A stretch of 22,031 nt of DNA, taken from contig JAFGSC010000344.1 of the NCBI GenBank assembly GCA_016934875.1, positions 1-22,031 on the forward strand, written 5' to 3'. Numbering within the stretch: the first letter of the stretch is position 1; every line of letters begins with the position of its first letter. Both the position numbers and the translations under genes were made by a program. The notes under the pieces were generated by a model. The model searched no databases. It was not told where the DNA came from and saw nothing but the letters and a program-made list of their open reading frames with translations. Source of the stretch: Candidatus Atribacteria bacterium. GTDB lineage: Bacteria > Atribacterota > Phoenicimicrobiia > Phoenicimicrobiales > Stramentimicrobiaceae. This document shows positions 1 through 6,960 of the stretch, piece after piece.

Positions 1-52
1 GAGATAATTTCTTCTCTTTAAATATAGAGGAGATTAGGTTATAATTAAAATA

Positions 53-113
53 ATTTGGAGTACTTTTTTATATGAGGCATCGATACTATTTGGAGTACTT
101 TTTTGATGAGGCA
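53..113. repeat. Two-copy direct repeat upstream of the aldolase gene
   Basis: Two near-identical copies of about 26 bases start at 53 and 88 (period 35). Each reads ATTTGGAGTACTTTTTT, then two to three variable bases, then TGAGGCA. The rest of 1-296 has no gene. It is AT-rich, and positions 5-35 form an imperfect inverted repeat that could be the end of an upstream transcript. The repeat lies about 150 bases before the operator at 262, too far for a classical operator pair, and could be a regulator binding site or a trace of duplication. Function unknown. Confidence 0.6.
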
Positions 114-261
114 ATTCGCCAACTTGACTTTTTTATTATATAGTATTAACCTATTGTTAAACTCTTACTGAACAACATTAAATACTTACATGAATTTTAC
201 TGTTTTTTTACCGTATTCAGATGCAAAATATCTATTACAGTATCATGCAACTCAATTATTT

Positions 262-275
262 AGTAAACGTTTAAC
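262..275. promoter_or_regulatory. Candidate LacI-family operator before the aldolase gene
   Basis: AGTAAACGTTTAAC contains the perfect 10-base palindrome TAAACGTTTA with a central CG, the hallmark of LacI/CcpA-family operators. It lies 21 bases before the start codon, between any promoter and the ribosome binding site, where a bound repressor would block transcription. A weak promoter (TTTACC near 207, TATCTA near 229) could sit upstream, but this is not convincing. A related site lies in the ribokinase-LacI promoter (18783-18796). Confidence 0.5.
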
Positions 276-296
276 GGGAGGGAAGAAGGAATTATT

Positions 297-1181
297 ATGA
301 AAAAGCTTTACGGCGTAATCACTGCTATGACAACTCCTTTTGATGAAAATAACAAGGTTGATGTCACGGCAATCAATGACCTGACGGAATTTTTAATCTC
401 TAAAGGCGTACACTGTCTGTACCCTACAGGTACAACAGGGGAGATGTATCTCATGTCACCGGAGGAGAGGGAGCTTGTAGCAGAAACCGTAGTCAAAAAG
501 GCCGCGGGAAGGGTAACGGTATTTATCCATGTAGGCGCTATGACCATCACGGAAACCATAAGACTCGCGCAGCAAGCAAAAAAGATAGGCGCGGACGGCA
601 TCGGTGTGGTAACTCCCAGCTACTTCACAGTAAACGACAAGGCAATGGAAGAGTATTATGTTGAGGTAGCAAACAGCGTACCCGCAGATTTCCCGGTGTA
701 TCTGTATGCAATACCTCAGTGTGCGGCTAATGATATAATGCCCGAGGTGGCCCAGAAAATTGCAAACAGATGTAAAAATGTTGTAGGTATTAAATACAGT
801 TTTGCAGATATGTTAAGAGTAAAAGACTACCTAAATATTAATGACGGCGATTTCTCGGTAGTCGTGGGCACCGACAGACTGTTTTATCCCGCGCTGTGTA
901 TGGGCTGCGACGGTACAGTATCCGGAGTATCAGATCCGATGCCCGAACATTTTGTAGAAGTATATAATTCATATAAAGCAAATGACGAAAAAAAGGCAAG
1001 AGAAGAACAGAAAATTGCAAGCGAGATATGCGAGATATTAAAATCCGGAGCAGATATGGCACTGTTTAAAACAACTCTTGATTTCAGAGGAATCCGGGGT
1101 GGACACATGAGAAAACCGCTTATTAATCTGACCGAGGATCAAAAATCTAAGCTATACTCGCGAATTAAAAAATATCTTTAG
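297..1181 (+). CDS. DapA/NanA-superfamily aldolase/lyase (class I, Schiff base)
   Basis: A complete 294-residue TIM-barrel protein of the dihydrodipicolinate synthase/N-acetylneuraminate lyase superfamily. Visible landmarks are the GTTGE substrate-carboxylate loop (45-49), the catalytic Tyr137 in YLYAIPQ, and the Schiff-base Lys166 in VVGIKYS. The segment after Tyr137 reads AIPQCA, not the SRTG motif of true DHDPS, which carries its substrate-binding Arg. It is therefore more likely a catabolic aldolase (2-keto-3-deoxy sugar acid or sialic-acid-like substrate) than lysine-biosynthetic DapA. AGGA at 287-290 is well placed for the ATG. A LacI-type operator lies just upstream, and dhaK and dhaL follow on the same strand. 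The gene looks richer in GC than its surroundings, suggesting separate acquisition. The class is certain; the substrate is unknown. Confidence 0.88.
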   Translation: MKKLYGVITAMTTPFDENNKVDVTAINDLTEFLISKGVHCLYPTGTTGEMYLMSPEERELVAETVVKKAAGRVTVFIHVGAMTITETIRLAQQAKKIGADGIGVVTPSYFTVNDKAMEEYYVEVANSVPADFPVYLYAIPQCAANDIMPEVAQKIANRCKNVVGIKYSFADMLRVKDYLNINDGDFSVVVGTDRLFYPALCMGCDGTVSGVSDPMPEHFVEVYNSYKANDEKKAREEQKIASEICEILKSGADMALFKTTLDFRGIRGGHMRKPLINLTEDQKSKLYSRIKKYL

Positions 1182-1199
1182 TATTAGGCCGTTTTTTAA

Positions 1200-1385
1200 T
1201 TCAAAGGAAGGCGTGCTATTAAACTTGCTCTTTCTGCTGGTTAGGCAGTACAATGTGCCCTACTTTCTTTAAAAGGAGTTATGGTTAATGAAAATGATGG
1301 AATAACATGGAATAGTCTTAAAGAAGTTGCGAGTAATTTGGGAGGATTGTGCAATCCAATCATGATTTACATTACTAGAAATTAG
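1200..1385 (+). pseudogene. Decayed open frame between aldolase and dhaK
   Basis: One reading frame stays open from 1200 to 1385 except for a TAG at 1242. It encodes a stretch like AIKLALSAG, stop, AVQCALLSLKGVMVNENDGITW, continuing to ITRN and a TAG. The DGITW segment faintly resembles the Asp-box of sialidase-like propellers, but that is too short to rely on. AGGAG at 1274-1278 precedes two ATGs (1281 and 1288), so a short peptide could also be made. Most likely this is the leftover of a gene once lying between the aldolase and the kinase. I cannot name the family. Confidence 0.3.
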
Positions 1386-1414
1386 TACAATTAGATTAAT
1401 AAAGGAGATAGGTT

Positions 1415-2419
1415 ATTATAAAAACATTTTATAACAATGACGAAAATTACGTTGATGAAATGTTAGAGGGTATCTTAAATGCTTACCCAAATTTGCTGAA
1501 AAAAGCCAATGGAGAAATTAGAACAATTACCAGAGCTGATTCACCGGTCAAAGGAAAAGTCAGTATAGTCACTGGCGGAGGATCAGGTCATTTACCGGTT
1601 TTTATGGGTTATGTAGGGAAAGGATTATTAGATGGAGCAGCTATTGGCAACGTATTTGCTTCTCCGAGCATGAATCAGATATTAAGCTTAACCAAAGCAG
1701 TTCATGGTGGTAAAGGGGTATTGTATCTATATGGTAATTATAGTGGTGACATTATGAACTTTGATATGGCAGCTGAAATGGCTGAAGATGAAGGCATAAA
1801 AGTAAAAACAATATTAGTTGCCGACGATATTGCTTCGAGTAAAAAAGGAAATGAACAAGCAAGAAGGGGAGTTGCGGGGTTATTTTACGCCTATAAAATT
1901 GCTGGTGCTTGTGCTGATGAAGGAGTATCTTTAAAAGAAGTATATAATACGACCAATGATGCCTTACAAAGAATTCGTTCACTGGGGGTAGCAATTTCAT
2001 CCTGTACGGTTCCAGGTGCAGGTAAACCTTCCTTTTCCTTGGGTAAGGATGAGATGGAAATTGGGATGGGTATTCACGGAGAAGCCGGAATCAAAAGAGA
2101 AAAAAGAAAATCGGCAGATGAAGTGACAGAAGATATGATAGACCTATTACTTGAAGATTTGCCGGTTAAACAAGACGAAGAAGTTAGTGTGCTAGTTAAC
2201 AGCTTGGGTGCCACTCCTTTGGAAGAATTGTTTATTATTTATAGAAAGATTGCAAATATTTTCGAGGATAAGAGGATAAAAATATATAAACCTTATGTAG
2301 GACGTTATGCCACTTCTCTGGAAATGGCTGGCTTTTCAATAACATTATTTAAACTAAGTGATAAATTTAAAAAATATTTAAATCAACCTGTTTGGACACC
2401 TTTTGTGAAAGAGGGTTAG
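1415..2419 (+). CDS. dhaK: Dihydroxyacetone kinase subunit DhaK, non-canonical start
   Basis: The substrate-binding subunit of a two-component dihydroxyacetone-type kinase; DhaL supplies the nucleotide site. It shows GGGSGH near the start, NYSGDIMNFDMA, and MGIHGEAG with the histidine (about residue 221 from codon 1415) that binds the ketone substrate covalently as a hemiaminal. The first ATG (1460) cuts about 15 residues from a conserved N terminus. The in-frame codons before it encode KTFYNNDENYVDE, matching the usual family start, back to an in-frame TAG at 1409. No ATG, GTG or TTG lies in that interval; only ATT (1415) or ATA (1418) sits at the right distance from GGAG (1404-1407). Either a rare start codon is used, the start was lost by mutation, or translation begins poorly at 1460. 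dhaL follows after 3 bases. No DhaM phosphotransfer subunit is present, so the true phosphate donor is open; relatives in sugar clusters use ATP and act on C4 ketoses. Confidence 0.85.
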   Translation: MIKTFYNNDENYVDEMLEGILNAYPNLLKKANGEIRTITRADSPVKGKVSIVTGGGSGHLPVFMGYVGKGLLDGAAIGNVFASPSMNQILSLTKAVHGGKGVLYLYGNYSGDIMNFDMAAEMAEDEGIKVKTILVADDIASSKKGNEQARRGVAGLFYAYKIAGACADEGVSLKEVYNTTNDALQRIRSLGVAISSCTVPGAGKPSFSLGKDEMEIGMGIHGEAGIKREKRKSADEVTEDMIDLLLEDLPVKQDEEVSVLVNSLGATPLEELFIIYRKIANIFEDKRIKIYKPYVGRYATSLEMAGFSITLFKLSDKFKKYLNQPVWTPFVKEG

Positions 2420-2422
2420 CAG

Positions 2423-3064
2423 ATGAATATCATCTTACACCAAGAAGACATCAAAAATATTATAGTAAAACTAGATGATGTTTTTAAAAAGGAAAAAGAT
2501 TTTTTAAATGAGTTAGATAGCAAAATAGGTGATGGGGATCATGGGTTAACCATGTACAGGGGAACCAATGCTATCGCACAATATTTAGAAGAATATCCTG
2601 ATCTAAAGATCTCTGATATTTTAATTAAAGGAGGGTTTAGAGTTAATGAAATAACCGGTTCCACCATAGGTATTCTTATTTTTTCGGCAATGAAAGCTGC
2701 TGGTTTAGCGATAAAAGAAAAAGAATCAATTAATATAAAAGATATACAAAAGATGCTTCAGGATTCAATTCAAGCAATAGAAAAGAGGGGGAAGGCCTCA
2801 AAAGGGCAAAAAACAATATTAGATTCCCTTATACCGGCTTTAGAATCCTTAGAAGAAAATAATGACGAAACTGATGATATTTCTACAATAAAAAGAATGA
2901 TCAAGAATGCTTACGATGGTGCTGAGTCAACAAAAAATTTAGAATCTCAAATTGGTCGTGCTAAATGGTTTAAGAATAGAAGTATGGGTGTTATGGATCC
3001 TGGTGCATATACTGGTTATCTAATATTGAAAACTATAGGTGATTATATACTTAAAAATCAGTAA
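2423..3064 (+). CDS. dhaL: Dihydroxyacetone kinase subunit DhaL
   Basis: The nucleotide-binding subunit partnering DhaK, 213 residues and full length for the family. The motif LDSKIGDGDHG (31-41) carries the three aspartates that hold the two magnesium ions, followed by GSTIGILIFSAMKAAG and KASKGQKTILDSLIPA, the ADP/phosphate-contacting helices. The C-terminal GVMDPGAYTGYL is the usual closing motif. The ATG lies 3 bases after the dhaK stop with GAGGG just upstream, so the two are translationally coupled. In PTS-type systems DhaL keeps ADP permanently bound and is recharged by DhaM; with no DhaM here, an ATP-dependent tetrulose or triose kinase is an equal possibility. Confidence 0.9.
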   Translation: MNIILHQEDIKNIIVKLDDVFKKEKDFLNELDSKIGDGDHGLTMYRGTNAIAQYLEEYPDLKISDILIKGGFRVNEITGSTIGILIFSAMKAAGLAIKEKESINIKDIQKMLQDSIQAIEKRGKASKGQKTILDSLIPALESLEENNDETDDISTIKRMIKNAYDGAESTKNLESQIGRAKWFKNRSMGVMDPGAYTGYLILKTIGDYILKNQ

Positions 3065-3166
3065 ATATTTATTTATTGAAAATAATATTATTATGACTCT
3101 ATTTATAAATTCGGATAATTACTTTATAAGTTAAATGTTTTTCGTAGGCTATTGATTTTATAAGTT

Positions 3167-3300
3167 CTAAAGATATCCAACAGGGGTCGACAGAAAATAT
3201 TCAGCCGTTCGGTATTTGCTGAAGAGGTCTTCGCTCTTGTATTTGATAAAGTAAATACTACCCTTTATCCTGACCTGTATCTATTCGGCTTTTAGGACTA
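3167..3300 (-). pseudogene. Unidentified coding remnant overlapping the regulator remnant
   Basis: The minus strand keeps a protein-like frame ending at a TAG (3167-3169), with IQVRIKGSIYFIKYKSEDLF then SKYRTAEYFLSTPVGYL. It is broken by one TAG about 45 codons before the end. It overlaps the LacI remnant at 3258-3356 in another frame. The composition looks coding, but I recognise no family and see no start signal. Confidence 0.25.
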
Positions 3301-3356
3301 TCTCCATTCTTTTTAATGACATCCATTACATTTTTTCTGGTTTCCGCACACCGATG
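3258..3356 (-). pseudogene. LacI-family regulator remnant, second part (after the IS200)
   Basis: On the minus strand this reads CAETRKNVMDVIKKNG, then SPK and a divergent tail to a TAG at 3258-3260. It matches the segment after the HTH in LacI-family proteins (compare AEETRQKVANTVKELSYIPN in the intact regulator at 16837-17865). It continues the HTH fragment at 3916-4019, from which it is separated by the IS200 element. The effector-binding domain is gone, so the gene is dead. Confidence 0.65.
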
Positions 3357-3389
3357 CCAGCCTTTTATTAAGAACCAAATAGATACCCC

Positions 3390-3403
3390 CGCCTTTACAG
3401 GCG
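3390..3403. repeat. IS200 right-end hairpin
   Basis: CGCCTTTACAGGCG: five-base stem and TTAC loop, downstream of the tnpA remnant. It shares its loop with the left-end hairpin, as expected for the two transposase recognition structures of one element. Confidence 0.7.
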
Positions 3404-3411
3404 TAGTACTT

Positions 3412-3831
3412 TCAAAGCTCAAGCTTTGCTTGTCCTGTTTCTTCCTCTTCTTGTGATTCTAGGTATCTTCAGATTACTTCTTCGTTTTTCCCTACCATAG
3501 ATACGAAATACCCTTTACCCCAAATGCCTTTTTTATCCCAATATACCTTTTTCAAGAAAGCAAACTTCCTGCTTAGAGATCTGCTGGTATTTTTTTTGAT
3601 GGTTTCCACTACTTTGCTTACGGCATACTTCGGGGGGATTACCATATACAAATGAACATAATCTTTCTTTATTCCTATCTCTACATATTCCCAATCAGGA
3701 TAATATTTCCCTATTTCCTGAAGTTTTATTTTCAGATAACTTTTTATTCCGGTTACTAAAATCATACTTTGGTATCGGGTTATCCAAACAATATGATATT
3801 TTAGTCTTATATACGGTATGAGCAGCTTTAT
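3412..3831 (-). pseudogene. tnpA: IS200-type Y1 transposase tnpA, multiply mutated
   Basis: The frame covers the family's full length (about 139 codons). The N terminus IRLKYHIVWITRY is encoded upstream of the first ATG (3765), but the likely start codon at 3831 is ATA. The metal-binding HUH motif, normally HVH before L, reads DYVHLYMVIPPKY: the first histidine has become Tyr (CAT to TAT). After GYFVSMVGKNEEVI a TGA replaces the expected CGA Arg codon (3469-3471), cutting off RYLESQ with the catalytic tyrosine. The frame then runs on to QAKLEL and a natural stop at 3412-3414. Start loss, HUH change and nonsense mutation together make it inactive. All three are C-to-T or G-to-A transitions. 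Confidence 0.85.
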
Positions 3832-3889
3832 ATAATTTTATGTTCCTATTATATCAAAGTACGAACGGAAGAAACAGGAAAATGCTCTC

Positions 3890-3913
3890 ATCCCCACCTT
3901 TACAGGTGGGGAT
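3890..3913. repeat. IS200 left-end hairpin
   Basis: A perfect 10-bp stem (ATCCCCACCT paired with AGGTGGGGAT) with a TTAC loop, upstream of tnpA on the minus strand. It is the strongest hairpin of the element and the usual transposase recognition structure at the left end. It may also act as a weak transcription barrier. Confidence 0.8.
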
Positions 3914-3915
3914 TT

Positions 3916-4019
3916 CCCGCTAGATTAAAATACACCGTAATAGTAGAAGGAGATACATCGACCAACCTCGCGATTTCTTTTATATTATGATATATGGTAT
4001 AACCTATTACATAAGACAT
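3916..4019 (-). pseudogene. LacI-family regulator, N-terminal HTH fragment cut by IS200
   Basis: Starting at an ATG (4019) only 5 bases after the stop of the isomerase at 4025, the minus strand reads MSYVIGYTIYHNIKEIARLV then DVSPSTITVYFNLAGNP. IKEIARLVDVSPSTIT is a LacI-family helix-turn-helix (compare IYDVAKIAGVSTSTVS in the intact regulator). The frame runs into the IS200 left end at about 3925. The tight spacing says that this regulator was co-transcribed with the isomerase. The continuation lies at 3258-3356. Confidence 0.7.
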
Positions 4020-4024
4020 AAAAT

Positions 4025-4810
4025 TTATTTTAGCCCCTTTAATTTAAAAAATTCCATTGTTTTTTTCGCTTCTTTTTCAAAATTCGAGTAGTTTGTGGCT
4101 TCGACGGTAAGTATTTTGTCATATCCCGCCCTGTCCAATGCTTCAAGATAACCGTCATAATCAACGCCATCGCCGGCCATTGGAAATCTTCGCTCCATCC
4201 CGCACGGATTATCGATATGCGCATGGCAGATGTAGTCACGGTATTTTACTATTTCGTCGAAGCCTTCGTTCAACTTTACCATATGACGAAAGTCGCACAT
4301 GGTCATGCAGTTTTCCAGATTGACCGATTCTACGAATTTGACCGTTTCTGAAATATAATTCAAATAATTTGAATTCATGGAGCCCAAAGGCTCAATCGCC
4401 AGAACAATGCCATATTTCTTAATTATATGGCATATTTCTTCGACAAAAAACTTAAATTTTGCCTTTGCTTTTTCCCCGTCGATACCCAAAGGGATAGAGC
4501 GTGGCTTACCGCAGCCGAAGGGCCATATCCTACATCCTAGTCCGGCCGTCCGCACTGCAGCCTTTTCGGCATAAAGCAGCCAATTTTCAAACTGAAAACT
4601 ATCTTTATAAATATGTTCCGTAAGAGGCATGAATCCGGAAAAAGCGTTAAATGTCAGGCCCGAAGCCCTGGCTACAGAGCATGTTTTTTTAAATTCATCT
4701 TTGCTTTGCGAATTGATTTCATATATGTCCATTTCCGCCGTATCATAGCCCGCCGTCCTAATTAAGTCAATATCGCGCACAAATCCGAAGCAGCCCAGTT
4801 TAACTTTCAT
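4025..4810 (-). CDS. Sugar phosphate isomerase/epimerase (xylose isomerase-like TIM barrel)
   Basis: 261 residues, complete. A xylose-isomerase-like TIM barrel with the four-ligand metal site in order: Glu140 in LAIEPLGS, Asp173 in MCDFRHM, His198 in CHAHIDNP, and Glu237 in LTVEATN. Relatives interconvert ketoses, inosose or sugar acids by metal-assisted proton or hydride transfer in the cytoplasm. AGGAGG lies 8 bases before the ATG. A LacI-family gene followed immediately downstream before IS200 destroyed it. A second, truncated member of the same superfamily lies upstream at 4898-5368. The gene looks richer in GC than the TRAP genes nearby. The substrate cannot be told from the sequence. 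Confidence 0.85.
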   Translation of the reverse strand: MKVKLGCFGFVRDIDLIRTAGYDTAEMDIYEINSQSKDEFKKTCSVARASGLTFNAFSGFMPLTEHIYKDSFQFENWLLYAEKAAVRTAGLGCRIWPFGCGKPRSIPLGIDGEKAKAKFKFFVEEICHIIKKYGIVLAIEPLGSMNSNYLNYISETVKFVESVNLENCMTMCDFRHMVKLNEGFDEIVKYRDYICHAHIDNPCGMERRFPMAGDGVDYDGYLEALDRAGYDKILTVEATNYSNFEKEAKKTMEFFKLKGLK

Positions 4811-4859
4811 GTGACATAACCTCCTAATTTATTTTAAATATTTCCTTCTGCCTTTTTTT

Positions 4860-4949
4860 ACTCTCTTAGGGTTTAATTCCCCGCAACTCTGCTGCGATCA
4901 ATTAGTTTGCTTTAGAGAGTGATAGATACCCCGTAGCTCTGCTGCGGGG
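4860..4949. repeat. REP-like palindrome pair (GC-rich hairpins)
   Basis: CCCCGTAGC-TCT-GCTGCGGGG (4929-4949) is a near-perfect 9-bp hairpin with one G-U pair. A partial second copy, CCCCGCAAC-TCT-GCTGCG, lies at 4879-4896. Between and around them ACTCTCT (4860-4866) and AGAGAGT (4914-4920) form a wider inverted repeat. GC-rich paired hairpins in AT-rich DNA are typical of REP/BIME or small MITE-like elements. The unit coincides with the point where the adjoining isomerase gene loses its homology and stops. Confidence 0.6.
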
Positions 4950-5368
4950 AGATTCATTGCCTCTATCCCTAAATAAACTCCCCTTTCTTTTGCATAATCT
5001 CCGCTCGCTGCAAATATTTCAAATAATATTTTCATAATTTCTTCTCTGCTTTGCTCGGGTTTTACGGAACGTATCTTTCCGCCTCCTACTACTATTGTTT
5101 TAGTATTTAGATCAGCAGCTAGGTCTATAACAGCTCTGTTATACAGAATACTGTGTTGAATATTTTCTTTGTAAGTACTTGCTAGTTTTACATTATCATC
5201 AAAAATGAAGTGTATTCCACTACAAACTATACCTGCATCATCTAACCATCTACAAACTTTTTTCCGTTCAGAGCTACTTGTGCTTGGATGTGTATGAAAC
5301 ATTACAGTAATTTCTATAGCATTAAACCTTAAACGAGATCTTCTTTTTTCAAAGAACGATTGATACAT
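4898..5368 (-). pseudogene. Sugar phosphate isomerase/epimerase, C-terminally truncated
   Basis: 156 residues that match only the first half of a xylose-isomerase-like barrel. LRFNAIEITVMFHTHPSTSS is strand 1 onward, AADLNTKTIVVGGG a middle strand, and YAKERGVYLGIEAMN the strand carrying the first metal-ligand Glu. The protein then runs into the REP-like palindromes (LPAAELRG...) and stops, so the Asp, His and second Glu ligands are missing and it cannot be catalytic. The N terminus is also abnormal: MYQSFFEKRRS replaces the usual first strand, and no good ribosome binding site is present. The 248 bases up to dctM (5369-5616) show no gene. Confidence 0.75.
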
Positions 5369-5616
5369 TTTCCTTCATAATCCGGGGAATTTAGTTTTCA
5401 TATTCTTTCATATTACTTTTGACAGTACCATTTAGTCTGACTGCATATTTTCAACCCTGCCTGGTGTAAGCTATGCTCCTGTATTGTAAGGAGTTATCTA
5501 TCTGTTTTTTCCATATTATGCATACTTTACAATAATATTTATTTTTAATGCAAATTTTTAACTTTGCCATCTTCCCAGTACGATTCGCGTAAAATGGTTG
5601 ATTGCCAAAATAAAAG

Positions 5617-6903
5617 TTAAATATAGCCTAATAACTTCGGTATATAGAGTACGATTTGGGGCACATAAGTAATAATCATTAAAACACCTATCTCTGACAA
5701 TAAAAACGGAAAAACTGCTTTTGCTCCCCTTTCAAGAGAAATATCGGCAATCTCGGAAGTTACCATTAGACAAAGTCCCAAAGGCGGCGTAATATGCCCT
5801 ATCGTAAGGTTAAGAACCATGATTAAACCAAAATGGAGCGGGTTAATACCGTAATTTACAGCAATGGCGGTAAGAATCGGCGCAAAAATAATTATACTTG
5901 CGCTTGCATCCATAAAGGTCCCAAGTATTAATAGCAATATATTTACTAAAAGCAAGAATACAACTGGGTTAGTTGAAATCTGCATTAAAGCCTGAGTTAG
6001 AAAATTTTGGAATTGTAAAACCGAAAGTATCCAGCTGATCCCTCTCGACATGCCAATTATTAATAAAACCGTTGAGGTGACTAGAGCCGTATGGTAAAAT
6101 ATAGGAAATAAATCTTTGATTTTCAAAGATTTTATGATAAATAATCCAACTATAATACAGTATAATAAACCTATAGCACCGGCTTCCGTGGGGGTAAATA
6201 CTCCTCCCAAAATTCCTCCAACAATAATAATTGGCATTCCCAGAGGCCAGGCTGCTTCTCTAATTATTATCCATTTTTCAGGCCACTTAATGGGCTTTGT
6301 TATTCTGGGAAAGTTATAGATAGGAGCCATAATTAAAACTATACCCATTAATGCCAAACCCAATAATATTCCTGGAATAATACCGCCAACAAAAAGACTT
6401 CCTATAGATACTCCTACCGTGGCTCCGTATACAACCATTATTATACTAGGGGGGATAATTGGACCAATACATGAGGAACTGGCGGTCACCGCAACACTAA
6501 TATCTTTAGAATATCCTTCTTTTATCATAGCAGGGATTAGTATGCCACCGACAGAGGAGGAATCTGCTACGGCTGAACCGTTCATACCAGCAAAAAACAT
6601 ACTTACCAGAATATTTATATGTGCCAGACCTCCTGGTACCCTCCCCACAAATAAACTACTAAAACGAATTAAACGTTTTGTTAAATCTGCTTTACTCATT
6701 AATTCGCCCATACAAATATATAAAGGAATAGCCAAAAGCGGAAAATAGTTAATACCCATATACATTGATTGAGCCATAACCCGAAAAGGATTAGCCTTAA
6801 TCAAATAAATTCCCATCACCTCTGCACCTCCTAAAGCAAAAACAACGGGAATACCCATAAAAGCCAGTATGAAAATCAATCCTATAAGAACTAGTCCTGA
6901 CAC
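5617..6903 (-). CDS. dctM: TRAP transporter large membrane subunit (DctM)
   Basis: 428 residues, almost entirely hydrophobic with about a dozen membrane segments, full length for the DctM family. Typical signatures include the start GLIFILAFMGIPVVFALGG, then PLLAIPLYICMGELM, the GSAVADSSSVGGILIPAM loop, SSSCIGPIIPPSIIMVVYG, and GHITPPLGLCLMV near the C terminus. It is the sodium-driven elevator subunit that moves substrate delivered by DctP, together with DctQ. The start is GTG with a GGGGG stretch about 10 bases upstream. It lies 57 bases after dctQ in the same operon. The general class is certain; family members carry C4-dicarboxylates, sialic acid, ectoine or sugar acids, and the surroundings favour a sugar acid. 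Confidence 0.93.
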   Translation of the reverse strand: MSGLVLIGLIFILAFMGIPVVFALGGAEVMGIYLIKANPFRVMAQSMYMGINYFPLLAIPLYICMGELMSKADLTKRLIRFSSLFVGRVPGGLAHINILVSMFFAGMNGSAVADSSSVGGILIPAMIKEGYSKDISVAVTASSSCIGPIIPPSIIMVVYGATVGVSIGSLFVGGIIPGILLGLALMGIVLIMAPIYNFPRITKPIKWPEKWIIIREAAWPLGMPIIIVGGILGGVFTPTEAGAIGLLYCIIVGLFIIKSLKIKDLFPIFYHTALVTSTVLLIIGMSRGISWILSVLQFQNFLTQALMQISTNPVVFLLLVNILLLILGTFMDASASIIIFAPILTAIAVNYGINPLHFGLIMVLNLTIGHITPPLGLCLMVTSEIADISLERGAKAVFPFLLSEIGVLMIITYVPQIVLYIPKLLGYI

Positions 6904-6960
6904 TAAAAATTACCCCCTTTATACTAATATACTAATCTCTCTAAAAGTATCTATTTAACT

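Larger units (their letters stand above)
3372..3925 (-). mobile_element. IS200/IS605-group element, tnpA only, inactive
   Basis: About 550 bases bounded by subterminal hairpins. The left-end hairpin (3890-3913) is a perfect 10-bp stem, ATCCCCACCT/AGGTGGGGAT; the right-end hairpin (3390-3403) is CGCCT/AGGCG. Both have the loop TTAC. One Y1-transposase remnant lies between, and there is no tnpB. Such elements move as single strands and have no terminal inverted repeats or target duplication, so the outer limits are approximate. It sits inside the HTH region of a LacI-family gene: HTH codons lie on one side and the post-HTH helix on the other. Confidence 0.85.

Noticed and set aside
124..150. 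TTGACT with TATAGT-like bases as a promoter of the aldolase gene
   Set aside because: The -35 is good, but no -10 lies at 15-19 bases; the candidates are only 9-11 bases away.
1162..1202. Inverted repeat GAATTAAAAAA/TTTTTTAATTC at the end of the aldolase gene as a terminator
   Set aside because: The stem is made almost only of A-T pairs and begins inside the coding region; it is too weak for an intrinsic terminator.
3390..3913. The two TTAC-loop hairpins as transcription terminators
   Set aside because: They flank a transposase remnant symmetrically, share loop sequence and lack U-runs, which fits IS200 end structures.
4879..4949. The repeated hairpins as a CRISPR array
   Set aside because: There are only two copies, one incomplete, with no regular spacers and no cas genes.
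6116..6748. Plus-strand open frames inside dctM
   Set aside because: They are antisense shadows of the membrane-helix codons of dctM, without start signals.
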